From the NCBI RefSeq assembly GCF_963675165.1, contig NC_087385.1, positions 4,636,412 through 4,700,411 on the forward strand: a DNA stretch of 64,000 nucleotides, written 5' to 3'. Under the pieces are notes generated by a model. The model saw only the letters and a list, made by a program, of their open reading frames with translations. It was not told where the DNA came from and did no database searches. Positions 1 through 9,803 of this stretch are shown here, piece by piece. The position numbers were made by a program, and so were the translations under genes. Source of the stretch: Halichondria panicea (Eukaryota > Porifera > Demospongiae > Suberitida > Halichondriidae). How positions within the stretch are numbered: the first letter of the stretch is position 1; every line of letters begins with the position of its first letter.

Positions 1-906
1 GCTACAATAAGGACATACGCCTGCATTAGGCTATAGGTACATGCATGTATATAATTATTTACAACTTGACATAGATTTTGTGGATTCACGTCACAATTAA
101 GGTCCATTCCATTGTCATTTGATGTACTTCTAGGTACGTACAAACGCAGCTGATTTAGAATACAGATACTAGTTAGTGCACACTAGATGTTAGCCTCCTT
201 CACAGCCTCTTCTTTTTTTGTTCTTTGTCACAATAGTTCAGTAAGATAAAATACGAGATGAATTGGAGGAACAAAGAAAGAAAGAAGAAAGAGACAAAGA
301 AAAAGTAGAGCCTGCCTTGCTAAGTCGCGTGACGGTAGACAAGTGGTAGACAAGTGAAAATGAACGTGAGCAATCATTAGCTGGGCGGAGCCTGGCAGAG
401 CAAAAAGCTATACAGCATGCCTATACGCGTATACGCATTGCAAACTCTAACATAAAAGCTGTTAGCATCCTGGATAGTATGCCAGAATCAAGTGTGGAGA
501 CATCGTAGAACGAGGGCTTACCATTAAAGATCTAGATCTAGATCTAAATTTAGCTCAGTTTTTTTCCTGAGTTCAGAACAGACCCTAGTGGATATAATTA
601 TTACAGCAGTATAGTCTTCTCTAGTCTTTCATACTTCCTAAAGGTCTCACGAAGGCTGTTCATAAAATTATGCACTCCAGTACAGGCAACTACTATGCTC
701 CTGTCTAACTATTATTTAGAACATTTGAAACAGTAGGAACCGTGGGGACAATAGAAACAGCTGTAATAGTTTAAATGCTGTGTATAGCATGAGTATTACA
801 CTTATATTGAAAGTGCAAAAAAAACGTATCACTGAACAAATTTAAAGGGTGAAGTAAGTTCACAGGCAGCAAGCATAAAGCAACAAGAAAGTATCATTTA
901 ACAACC
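1..906. other. 3' flank of an off-window dispanin copy, then promoter region of the first A copy
   Basis: The first bases match the sequence that immediately follows the stop codon of the A-type dispanin genes in this window (compare 1442 onward), so the window starts just downstream of another copy and the array continues to the left. From about 720 there is a short GTTCC/GGAAC-rich tract, then the AACAAATTTAAAGGGTG block that serves as a TATA-like promoter in the other copies. No other gene is visible here. Confidence 0.6.
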
Positions 907-1441
907 ATGGTGGAGACTGTCAATATGGAATCAGGTGAATATAAATTATTGCAGCATTCTCTACTGTTTCTCATCACACATCTGCAGGACAAACCAGAGC
1001 GAGATGTCCAAAACCAAATGTTGCGAATTTTTGCTGCAAACCAATAGCTCAGTGGATCATTACAGGGAAAAAAGACCACTACTATATCCTGTCTCTGCGT
1101 ACCTTGCTAATTGCATGCATTCTCCTTTTTGCTTGGCCAGGAATTCTGTTGAGTGTAGCTGCTATCATCATTGCTAAAAAGGTACACCATTCATACCCAA
1201 GATTCATTGCACGTGCAAATTATCAGGCACGAGGAATCCAGTATTGTGATGTACATTGACTCATAACAATATCATGCAGGCTCAAAAACTGGATATTGAA
1301 GGCAATAAAACCGAGGCTGAGAGAAAGGCTTCTCTCGCTAAGAATCTCAACATTGCATCCTACATCACCTCTTTAGTGTATTTCATAGTGGTGTTAACGG
1401 TACTCCCAGAGGCAATTTACTTTGGAATCGTATACAGTTAG
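907..1441 (+). CDS. CD225/dispanin (IFITM-like) two-TM protein, subfamily A, copy 1
   Basis: Three exons, 907-934, 988-1181 and 1280-1441, give 127 residues with an intact frame. The first intron is only 53 bp, and its splicing joins MVETVNMESG to QTRARCPKP. Exon 2 carries a first hydrophobic segment ending LLSVAAIIIAKK. Exon 3 carries the intracellular-loop signature (DIEGNKTEAERKASLAKNLN) followed by a second hydrophobic segment. The Gly, Ala and Ala-Lys spacing followed by LN is what the CD225 family (IFITM, dispanins) shows between its two membrane segments. Vertebrate IFITMs act at endosomal and plasma membranes and some restrict virus fusion; a similar role here is only inference. The exon 2/3 junction is phase 0 in the loop, as in all copies of the array. 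Confidence 0.78.
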
Positions 1442-2081
1442 CTACAATAAGGACATACACCTGCATGAGGCTATAGGTACATGCAGCTGATTTAGAACTA
1501 ATACTAGTTAGTGCACGCACACTAGATGTATTGATATGTATATATGCATGGATATTTCACATACAAATTTAATACATAGCGGTATATAATTATATTGGAA
1601 AGTTTATTTAATGAGTGACAAACTGAAATCACACTAGCTATTATATATAGAGTACTTTAAATAATTAGAACGTGTACGTTCATTACCTTTCACATATGCA
1701 TGGCTATCAAGAATTAAATATAGAAGGTTACAATTCCAATTAACAACATGGCCACACTTACACATACATGAATTTTCCCCTGTTACCTTTCAAGAGTACC
1801 TTAAGGTGACATTATTGCGGGTATTAATCTGCGATTGAGAGTAAAATCGTAGCTACTCACAGATAGTTGGAAAATGCAATTAAAACCACTTATGAGTAAT
1901 TAGAAACGCTATGAATTTCATAACTTGAACAGGATTTAGCGCAAAATTAAATAGCAGCAAAATGAGCTAAACACTGAAATCGCAGACAAATCTATACCTG
2001 TGAAAATATGTCACCTTAAGGTATTATATTCAACCCTAACTTTCCAAGAGCCTGCAGATGTAGCGACTAATCAAAATCAAC
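1442..2081. other. Array spacer: 3' flank of A copy 1 and B-type upstream region
   Basis: The sequence after the A stop (GCTACAATAAGGACATAC..., then TTTATTTAATGAGTGACAAACTG) recurs after nearly every A copy. It leads into the leader upstream of a B copy (GCCTGCAGATGTAGCGACTAATC just before ATGGAGCGA). No independent gene is seen. Confidence 0.6.
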
Positions 2082-2339
2082 ATGGAGCGAAGTGAATGAA
2101 TGCGAGTCTTTTAACTCACGATGTTGCATCCAAGTAATAACTATACACACCACACACATAGGTCAGATAACACAGATAGGAACAAGGAACTGTTTACCAC
2201 CCCCACGGTCCAGTAACCACCATTTGCGAGGGCTTCAGGAAGGGAAAGGAGGATCACTACTACGCTCTCTCCATTTGTAACACTATTGTGGCAGCTGTAC
2301 TGTTGGGTCGGCATGGCTTCCATCTTCAATGCAAAGAAG
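2082..2339 (+). pseudogene. Dispanin subfamily B, broken copy (exons 1-2)
   Basis: ATGGAGCGA followed by a donor starts exon 1. Exon 2 begins after CACATAG near 2160 and carries the TICEGFRKGKEDHYYALS motif. Compared with the intact B copy at 18400, about 10 bases are missing before the TICEG motif, so exon 1 no longer reads into it. A second deletion removes the end of the first transmembrane segment (after VAAVLL). No B-type terminal exon follows. This is a decayed copy. Confidence 0.65.
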
Positions 2340-2519
2340 GTACTTCTATTCACATACATGTACAGTTTCGTAAACACGCAATGCATGATTGAGCTATCAA
2401 AAGACCAGAATGTGACCCATGCCAAAATTGAATACTTGAAGAGATTTCTCTTTATTGCGTGCGTTTAATTAGGCACAATCGAAGAACTTGTATTCTGATG
2501 TGCATTGAACGTACGTTCT

Positions 2520-2730
2520 TATACTTGTTTCTACGTTTCATACTGTTTCTGCTGTTCTTTGTTCCTAGCATAGCGTTCCTACTGTTCTTAATGTACCAGT
2601 GACCATACTATTCCCATGCAGTGTTCCAAATATTCCTACAGTTCCCAGTGTTCCTGATGTTCCTAGGAACAGTATAGGAACACTTGAAACGTAAGAGTAA
2701 GAACACTTAGAACAAAGGGAACAGTAGGAA
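2520..2730. repeat. GTTCCTACT/AGGAAC degenerate 9-mer tract
   Basis: Many imperfect copies of GTTCCTACT and its reverse complement AGTAGGAAC lie next to each other, so the tract can fold back. The same kind of tract precedes A copies at about 12,600-12,830, 14,500-14,740 and, greatly expanded, 16,373-17,230. A CTTTATTGCGTGCGTTTAATTAGGCAC element lies just upstream in each case. Confidence 0.6.
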
Positions 2731-2737
2731 CCGCAAG

Positions 2738-3055
2738 AACTCTGTTGAGTGTAGCTGCTATCATTAATGCTAAAAAGGTACTAATGCATGGTTATAGCAG
2801 TACCGATATTCATACCCACGCGCAAATAATCAGGCACGAGGAAACCAGTATTGTGATGCACATTGACTCATAGCAAAATATCGTGCATGCAGGTTCAGAC
2901 ATTGAAGGCAATAAATCCGAGGCTGAGTGAAAGGGTTCTCTGGCTAAGAATCTCAACATTGCATCCTACATCACCTCTGGAGTGTATTTCATATTGGTGT
3001 CAACAGTACTCCCAGTGGCAATTTACCTTGGAATCCTATATATATCTAGCTAGCT
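2738..3055 (+). pseudogene. Dispanin subfamily A remnant (end of exon 2 plus exon 3)
   Basis: The last codons of exon 2 (LLSVAAIINAKK with its donor) begin abruptly at about 2738 next to the GTTCC tract. Exon 3 follows at about 2892 but has a shortened start and an in-frame stop where intact copies read EAER (GAGGCTGAGTGA). The rest of the second membrane segment is still recognisable up to about 3050. Confidence 0.7.
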
Positions 3056-3968
3056 ACAATAAGGACATACGCCTGAGGCTATAGGTACATGCAGCTGATT
3101 TAGAACTACTGAAATCAGTGTACACTAGATGTATTGATGTGTACGTATGGACATTTCAAAGATTGGAAAGTTTATTTAATGAGTGACAAACTGAAATTAC
3201 ACTATTAAGAGTGCTTTAAAAATTATCATTATAATGTGTACGTTCATAGCTTATCACATCTGACTACATACATCAAGAGAATTCAAACCACTTGCAGAAA
3301 CGCTATGAATAATCGCAGACGAATCTACCTGTGAAAATATATCACCTTATGTATACATTCAACCCTAACCTTTTACAAGAAACAAATCTACCTGTGAAAA
3401 ATAGGTCACCTAAGGATACTCAAATGAAAGTCAAGGTGTTAACTACATAATTACACATAATTTATTATCTCCAAAACCCATTATGATCCCATCACCAAAT
3501 TTGTTCTACAAAGAGGGCAATAGTTACCTAAAGACTAGTTTAGTAAAAAGAAGATGCCATTTTTGAGTAAATGCTTACAATAATGACCTTTGACGAGTAC
3601 CCACCCCCTTTAAACACGTCACCTGAAAGGCCATATCATAAGGAGTACGGTGGTGCACCTTTTATCTGATCATGGCAGAAATTATGCTCTAAGAAGCGTA
3701 GGTGGGTCACCGAAATTGGTGAATTTTCCAGGGCTCGTAACTAAGAAGCCATACGACATACGGGACTAAAATTGCGTATGGTTATATAACTTATGATAAG
3801 GTATGTGTATGCCAAGCTTCGTTGAAATCAGAGGAGGTACTCATTTTTTGTGTTGAGTTGACAAGGAATGTCCCTTATAGCAGACCGACATTCATACCCA
3901 TGTGCAAATAATCAGACACAGAAACCAGTATTGTGATGCACATTGACGCATAGCAAAATATCATGCAG
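3056..3968. other. Spacer with A-type 3' flank and an unrecognised insert
   Basis: 3056-3430 resembles the A 3' flank. The stretch from about 3440 to 3870 (CCAAAACCCATTATG... to AGGTACTCATTTTTTGTG) has no counterpart in the other array spacers and no convincing reading frame. I see nothing identifiable in it; a non-coding insertion is the simplest reading. Confidence 0.4.
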
Positions 3969-4106
3969 GCTCAAGACACGGACATTGAAGGTAATAAAAC
4001 GGCTAGAATCTCAACATTGCATCCTACATCACCTCTTCAGTGTATTTCGTATTGGTGTCAACGGTACTCCTATATAGTGGTAATTACCTTGGAATCATAC
4101 AGTTAG
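3969..4106 (+). pseudogene. Dispanin subfamily A, orphan exon 3 with internal deletion
   Basis: Starts after ATCATGCAG with the QDTDIEGNKT coding block. It then jumps directly to the LNIAS block, losing most of EAERKASLAKN and shifting the frame. The deletion junction (AATAAAACGGCTAGAATC) is identical to that in the broken copy ending at 17937, so the two descend from one damaged exon. Confidence 0.7.
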
Positions 4107-4560
4107 CTACAATAAGGACATACGCCTGAGGCTATAGGTATAGGTACAATGTACATCCAGCTGATTGAGAACACATAAATTATAGTTATAGTTAGTGCAC
4201 TAGATGTATTGATGTGTACGTACGTTTGGATGTTTCATACAATAAAACATCAGATGGAATGTTTATTTAACGAGTGACAAACTGAAATCACATAATCAGA
4301 GTGCTTTTCATAATTTTCATTCCAGATGGCTAACTAATCAGTGAAATTAGAGCATAGCAAAAACAAATTATAAAAGCTTGTTCTTACAATTTACAGTTCC
4401 AACAATAACATAGGCACCCACATGCACACAGCTACTTTACCCTGTAATAATAATATACAATTAGCAGCAATGATAGAGTACACAATTATTCAGCCCAAAC
4501 AAAACAATCTTCTACAAGAGCCTGCAAGTGTAGCGACTAATCAAAATCAGCAAAGAAGTA

Positions 4561-4570
4561 ATGGAGCGAG
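4561..4570 (+). pseudogene. B-type exon 1 remnant cut off by a MITE
   Basis: ATGGAGCGAG with donor GTAAAT matches exon 1 of the B gene at 18400, preceded by the usual B leader. The intron is interrupted ten bases later by the inverted-repeat element at 4581, and no B exon 2 follows. Confidence 0.55.
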
Positions 4571-4580
4571 GTAAATTATA

Positions 4581-4868
4581 GCCTCGATTCCAGACCGCGA
4601 AGAGAAAGGCGGCCTGGTATACCTTGTATGCGCATGCGTGTACATTACCCCATTTTTGTACATTACCCCAAAAAGGGGGTAATCCGTGTATTTGTGGACT
4701 CAGTCATCTTTGCACAATACTTCTAAATTAACGGACTGTAACTTCAGGATACAAAATAGTATACTGTTTATTTTACTGACAGTATCCACAAATATTTGGG
4801 GTAATGTACGCACATGCGCATACAAGGTATACCAGGCCGCCTTTCTCTTCGCGGCCTGGAATCGAGGC
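4581..4868. mobile_element. MITE with long terminal inverted repeats (TA target)
   Basis: The left end (GCCTCGATTCCAGACCGCGAAG...) is repeated in inverse at the right end (...CTTCGCGGCCTGGAATCGAGGC), with about 65 bp of inverted repeat and TA on both sides. No transposase is encoded. The TA target fits a Tc1/mariner-type non-autonomous element. A fragment with the same terminus (CGGCCTGGAATCGAGGCC) also occurs inside the 25,289-25,754 element. Confidence 0.8.
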
Positions 4869-5426
4869 TATATATACACTTGCACTGTGTGTAATGCAGT
4901 AGATTTTGGGAAAGATATCTACTTTTGGGACTTATGACCCAACCTCCCACCCAATAACTCATTTGGTCCCTTTATATATAGACAGTCTGCACTTTTGAGA
5001 TGGCTGCATGACTTGAATGATGATGAATCACGAGTATTAGAAAAAAGTGTGCAATAACAACTTATTGCACACTTAACTGTGCTTAAAGTACAGTCACATG
5101 ACTGGATTTGATGGATGTCGTTGGCTGTAGTCACATGATCAGCCATATTGCTTGTGTGTGTATAATTATACAGTGACAAAGTTCTCTTTATTGCGTGCGT
5201 TTAATTAAGCACGACTCTGAGTACCCCACACCGTATTGTAATGTGTATTGAACGTATCTTACATAACATGCAGTGCCAAAGAAACAGCATCACTGAACAA
5301 CATTGATAATGGAGCATCCAAACAAATGTTTAAAAGGGGTGAGCATGCAGGTGAGGTAGGTTCACGGGCAAGCACAGAGCAACAAGAGGACACCATTCAA
5401 CAACCATACAAGTAGAGACTGTCAAT

Positions 5427-5570
5427 ATGGAATCAGGTGAATATATTATTCTCTACTGTTTCTCATCACCATTGCATCTGCAGGACAAACTGGAGCGAGA
5501 TTTCCAAAACCTGAATGTTTGCTTCGTATCGATATTTAGTGGGTTCATTACAGGGAAAGAAGACCCTACC
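5427..5570 (+). pseudogene. Dispanin subfamily A, 5' part only
   Basis: Exon 1 (ATGGAATCAG), the mini-intron and the first part of exon 2, up to the GKED codons, are present. The sequence then switches into an inverted B fragment. A TATA-like promoter block precedes it at about 5290-5410. It lacks both membrane segments and so cannot make a dispanin. Confidence 0.7.
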
Positions 5571-6125
5571 ATGCATGGAATCCATACCAACAGTATATAC
5601 AGCTGCCACAATACAGAGCGTAGTAGTGATCCTCCTTGGAGCAGTCGCAGATAGTGCATGGCGAAACACAGGACTGGATCATGGGGGAGACTTCTTTGTT
5701 CCAACTCCTCTTGTCTGACTTGTGTGTGTGATAGTTAGTTACTCAAATGCAACATTAACAGCTGAATTCACCTCGCTCCATTACTTCTTTGCTAGTCGCT
5801 ACACTTGCAGACTCTTCTAAAAAGTTGGGCAAGCACATGCAGTGACAGTGAAAAGTCAAACCAATGGCCTTTCAAATACGCCTCCCTTTATATACTCTAA
5901 TTGCTTATTTAACAGGGTAAAGTAACTGTGCGTGTGTGTGTGGCCATGTTGTTGTTGGAACTGAATTATTGTGGCGCCATAAATTGTAAGAACAAGCTGA
6001 TATAATTTACTGTTGCTATGCTCTTAATTCGTATTCTCTTGAGAGGTACTCATTATATTTAAAAGCACTCGATCTGATTGTGTGGTTGATTGTGTAGTTT
6101 CAGTTTGTCACTCATTAAATTTTCA
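5571..6125 (-). pseudogene. Inverted fragment of a B copy and its leader
   Basis: Read on the minus strand, this stretch runs through an A-type 3' flank, the B leader (AAGTGTAGCGACTAGC, AAGAAGTAATGGAGCGAGGTG) and part of B exon 2 (AAGGAGGATCACTACTACGC). It meets the truncated A copy head-on near 5571. Several small deletions destroy the frame. Confidence 0.65.
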
Positions 6126-6134
6126 ATATGACTA

Positions 6135-6368
6135 CCGTATAGCGCGAAATTTTCGAGGGGCTTAATTTTCGCGGATTTCGTGGGTTAGAATTCTACACGA
6201 AAATTAAGTCCACAAAAAGTGTTCTTTAATTAGAATTACCTGCTATCATGCAAAGATTTAAAGGCGTGGCTTCCGGTAAGCAGCTATTCCGCGAACATTG
6301 TGCAACGAAATGGTTTTTAGAGGCCAATCCACGAAATATAAGTGCCTCGAAAATTTCGCGCTATACGG
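6135..6368. mobile_element. 234 bp MITE, CCGTATAGCGCGAAATTTTCG termini
   Basis: CCGTATAGCGCGAAATTTTC at the left is matched in inverse by GAAAATTTCGCGCTATACGG at the right, and TA flanks both sides. The paralogous block at about 9741-9770 reads continuously through this point without the element, giving a natural empty site. No coding capacity. Confidence 0.85.
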
Positions 6369-6384
6369 TATGTTTACAATAATT

Positions 6385-6890
6385 ATGACTATACATGACC
6401 TACAGACATTTAGTCTACTACAGCAAATACTCTCCACAGGGTCACACTCGCATGACAGAAGAGTCGCTGCTGATCTGGGCAGAGTGGGACAGGCCCATTT
6501 CCAGGCTCTCTTGGAAGTGGTTCAGACTGAATCTCCACAAAGACCCTCATCATATATGTTTATTTATACATCTAGTGTGTACTATAGTATCCGTCTTTAT
6601 TTCAGTAGTTCTAAATCGTACCTATTTAGCCTCAGGCGTACGTCCTTATTGTATATTACTAACTGTATACAATTCCAAGGTAAATTGCCACTGCAATGTT
6701 CATCAGTGTGGCAGCCATCTTCATTGCAAAGAAGGTACTTCCTGTGTTTCAACAACATCTGCGACAGATTCAGGATAGACAAGGAGGATCACTACTACGC
6801 TCTCTCGGGATTTGCATTACTAAGGTTATGAACAATTGTTTTACTGAAAGTGTAGCATCACTGATAATGGATCAAAATTGGTAGATTGGG
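6385..6890. other. Mosaic of array fragments and an unrecognised 170 bp segment
   Basis: 6385-6560 has no match elsewhere in the window. 6560-6740 is an inverted end of A exon 3 joined to the last codons of a B exon 2 (AAIFIAKK with donor), and the same junction occurs at 12,205-12,380. 6745-6815 is another B exon 2 piece (DRFRIDKEDHYYALS). These pieces give moderately long open frames that do not represent a real gene. Confidence 0.5.
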
Positions 6891-7071
6891 TACAGGGTTT
6901 TGCAGACATCAACAATAGTGTTGAGGGTTGAGCGTTCCTTATACAGAATGCTTTGCCCGTTGTGGTCGTCCATATAAGGAATACTCAACCCTCTATGTTG
7001 CAAAGATTGAGGCATATACTCAAAAGCAAGCATAGACCAACAAGAAGATACCATTCAACAACTGTATACAA

Positions 7072-7592
7072 ATGGAGACTGTCATTATGGAATCAGGTGA
7101 ATATATTGCAGCATTCTCTACTGTTTGTCATCATTCATGCATCTGCAGGACAAACTGGAACAAGATTTCCAAAACCAAACGTCATAAATGTTTGCTTCGT
7201 ATCGATATTTAGTGGGTTCATTACAGGGAAAGAAGACCACTACTATATCCTGTCTCTGCGCACCTTGATCTTAGCATCCTTTCTCCTTGCTTGGCCAGGA
7301 ATTCTGTTGAGTGTAGCTGCTATCATTACGGCTAAAAAGGTACACCATTCATACCCAAGATTCATTGCACGTGCAAATTATCAGGCACGAGGAAACCAGT
7401 ATTGTGATGTACATTGACTATATCATGCAGGCTCAAGAACTAGACATTGAAGGCAATAAAACCGAGGCTGAGAGAAAGGGTTCTCTGGCTCGGAATCTCA
7501 ACATTGCATCATACATCACCACTGTAGTGTATTTCGTATTGTTGACAGCGGTACTCTCAACGGCAATTTACGTTGGAATCGTATACAGGTAG
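7072..7592 (+). CDS. CD225/dispanin (IFITM-like) two-TM protein, subfamily A, copy 2
   Basis: Exons 7072-7096, 7149-7339 and 7431-7592 give 125 residues with no frame disruption. Order: short polar N-terminus (METVIMESGQTGTRFPKP), first hydrophobic segment (LILASFLLAWPGILLSVAAI), loop with KK, DIEGN and ERKGSLARNLN, then a second hydrophobic segment ending GIVYR. Loop spacing is that of CD225 proteins. A polyadenylation signal AATAAA lies at 7648-7653. The upstream promoter block is degenerate compared with other copies. The function is not known from sequence; membrane remodelling or trafficking is the family theme. Confidence 0.78.
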
Positions 7593-8042
7593 AATAAGGA
7601 CATACGCCTGAGGCTATAGGTATATGCAGCTGATTTAGAACTATTGAAATAAAGAACACAGACACTAGTTATTGTACGTTGTATAATGTGTATATATGTA
7701 TGGATATTTCAACATTGTCATATTGAAAGTTTAATGAGACTTGAAACCACACAATCAGATGAGTGCTTTTTAATAGTATACTGAGACTTTCATATTAATA
7801 GCTTATCATCCATCATCTGGCTCTCAAGAGAATAATTAATTGAGAAACGATTCAGTAGAGCATCAAATTATAAAAGCATGTTCTTACAATTATGGTGCTG
7901 CAAAAATATACACACAGCCCGGTTACTTTACCCTGTCAAATATACAGTTGTCAGCAATTAGAGTATTTAAAGGGAGGCATATTCATCCCTAACTAAAAGA
8001 ATCTTAGAAGAGCCTGCAAGTGTAGCGACCAGCCAAGAAGTA

Positions 8043-8308
8043 ATGGAGCAAGGTGCATGAATGCAGCTGTTATGTTGCATTCAAGTAACTAACTATCACA
8101 CACACAAGAGGAGTTGGAACAAAGAAGTCTCTCACCACGGTCCAGTCCCTATGTTTCGCCATGCACTATCTGCGACGGCTCCAGGATAGGCAAGGAGGAT
8201 CACTACTACTACGCTCATTCCATCCACAACACTATTGTGGCAGCTGTTTTAGTGTTGGCATGGCTTCCAATGTTCTTCAATGTGGCAGCCATCTTCATTA
8301 CAAAGAAG
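8043..8308 (+). CDS. Dispanin subfamily B, exons 1-2 open but terminal exon missing
   Basis: Exon 1 ATGGAGCAAG (8043-8052) and exon 2 (8109-8308, after CACACAAG) keep an open frame through the motif CTICDGSRIGKEDHYYYAHS and the first membrane segment AWLPMFFNVAAIFITKK, ending at a normal donor in phase 0. A TATA-like TATTTAAAG lies near 7968. No B-type third exon is found before the next gene. Because every dispanin third exon here starts in phase 0, this copy could splice to a downstream A exon 3 (for example 13338); otherwise it is a truncated copy. Confidence 0.4.
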
Positions 8309-8469
8309 GTACTTCTATACACATTATATTATATACTTGTACCATGATGTGCTCTGACACTAAGGAATATCCATGTACCCTAGGGTACATTGGCTGTGGT
8401 CAGCCTAAAGCCCAGGAGCCTCAATCCTTCAGTATCCAATCAGAGACTCACTAAAACTACCCACCACAT

Positions 8470-8585
8470 TGAAACTGCATGGGTTGTCTGAAGTTGTAAA
8501 TGTGGTTTGTCAAGTGCAACAGAAAATGGACCACATTGGAACTGGGTTGTCTGAAGTTGTAAATGTGGTTTGTCAAGTGCAAGCA
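8470..8585. repeat. Tandem duplication, about 50-60 bp unit
   Basis: GTTGTCTGAAGTTGTAAATGTGGTTTGTCAAGTGCA occurs twice in direct succession (about 8479 and 8547). There is no coding signal. Confidence 0.75.
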
Positions 8586-8795
8586 CACGCACACAAAATG
8601 TGCACAGTGCATGCACAGCAGGGATCAAAGAGTGTTTTCTTTGATCCCTGCCCTGCAAGCACACAAAATGTGCACAGTGCATGCACAGCAGGGATCAAAG
8701 AGTGTTTTCTTTGATCCCTGCCCGTGCAAGCACACACACACAAAATGTGCACAGTGCATGGCACTGCAGGGATCAAAGAGTGTTTATTACTACTA
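8580..8795. repeat. Tandem repeat with hairpin, about 75 bp unit, three copies
   Basis: Units contain AAAATGTGCACAGTGCATG followed by CAGGGATCAAAGAGTG and its inverse TTTCTTTGATCCCTG. Each complete unit can therefore form a stem of about 13 bp. The multiple open frames across it, rich in His, Cys and Lys, are by-products of the repetition. Confidence 0.8.
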
Positions 8796-8854
8796 CTCAG
8801 TTGTAAATGGGTTGGATAACAGCTTCTAATTGCTTCTATATATAGTGTTCATAG

Positions 8855-9775
8855 TGTGTATATATAATTATACAGTGACAAAGTTCTCTTTATTGCGTGC
8901 GTTTAATTAAGCACGACTCTGAGTACCCCACACCATATTGTAATATGTATTGAACGTATCTTACATAACATGCAGTGCCGAAGAAACAGCATCACTGAAC
9001 AACATTGATAATGGAGCATACAAACAATGGATTAGGTATTTAAAGGGGTGAGCATGCAGGTGAGGTAGGTTCACGGGCAAGCACAGAGCAACAAGAGGAC
9101 ACCATTCAACAACCATACAAGTAGACACTGTCAATATGGAATCAGGTGAATATATTGCAGCATTCTCTACTGTTTCTCATCACCCATGCATCTGCATGCA
9201 GGACAAACTGGAGCGAGATTTCCAAAACCAAACGTTGTGAATGTTTGCTTCGTATCGATATTTAGTGGGTTCATTACAGGGAAAGAAGACCCTACCATGC
9301 ATGGGGGAGACTTCTTTGTTCCAACTCCTCTTGTCTGACTTGTGTGTGTGATAGTTAGTTCCACGAATGCAACATTAACAGCTGAATTCACCTCGCTCCA
9401 TTACTTCTTTGCTAGTCACTACTACTAGTCAGACTCTTCTAAAAAATTTTGGCAAGCACAGTGACAGTGAAAAGTCAAACCCAATGGCTTTTCAGAATAT
9501 GCCTCCCTTTATAATTATACTCTAATTGCTTATTTGACAGGGTAAAGTAACTGTGCGTGTGTGTGTGGCCATGTTGTTGATTATTGTGGCGCCATAAATT
9601 GTAAGAACAAGCTGATATAATTTGCTGTTGCTATGCTCTTAATTCGTATTCTCTTGAGAGGTACTCATTATATTAAAAAGCACTCGATCTGATTGTGTGG
9701 TTGATTGTGTGGTTTCAGTTTGTCACTCATTAAACTTTCAATATGACTATATATGTTTACAATAATTATGACTAT
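8855..9775. repeat. Segmental duplication, copy 2 (partner 5155-6393)
   Basis: Near-identical to 5155-6393 but without the MITE and with a deletion in the inverted B piece. It includes a TATA-like TATTTAAA at 9037-9044, a truncated A copy (ATG at 9136, open only to the GKED codons near 9290) and an inverted B leader. There is no functional gene in it. Confidence 0.8.
9136..9294 (+). pseudogene. Dispanin subfamily A, 5' part only (duplicate of 5427)
   Basis: ATGGAATCAG, the mini-intron and the start of exon 2 are present. The sequence leaves the dispanin frame at the same place as its duplicate at 5427-5570, showing that the truncation preceded the duplication. Confidence 0.7.
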
Positions 9776-9803
9776 AATTATATGTTTATTGACCATATAC
9801 ATA

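Larger units (their letters stand above)
5155..6393. repeat. Segmental duplication, copy 1 (partner 8855-9775)
   Basis: From TGTGTATAATTATACAGTGACAAAG to TATGTTTACAATAATTATGAC this block repeats at 8855-9775. Copy 1 contains an extra 234 bp MITE and about 100 bp of an inverted B exon that copy 2 lacks. The homology resumes at 6560-6740 against 12,205-12,380, so the duplicated unit was longer. Confidence 0.8.

Noticed and set aside
6298..6831. A 177-codon open frame
   Set aside because: It crosses a MITE end, an unmatched segment and rearranged dispanin pieces in non-native frames; it has no conserved domain.
8470..8795. Possible CRISPR-like repeat-spacer layout
   Set aside because: Only two or three units, no unique spacers of constant length, and a clearly eukaryotic context.
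8440..8829. His/Cys/Lys-rich frames on both strands
   Set aside because: By-products of the tandem hairpin repeat.
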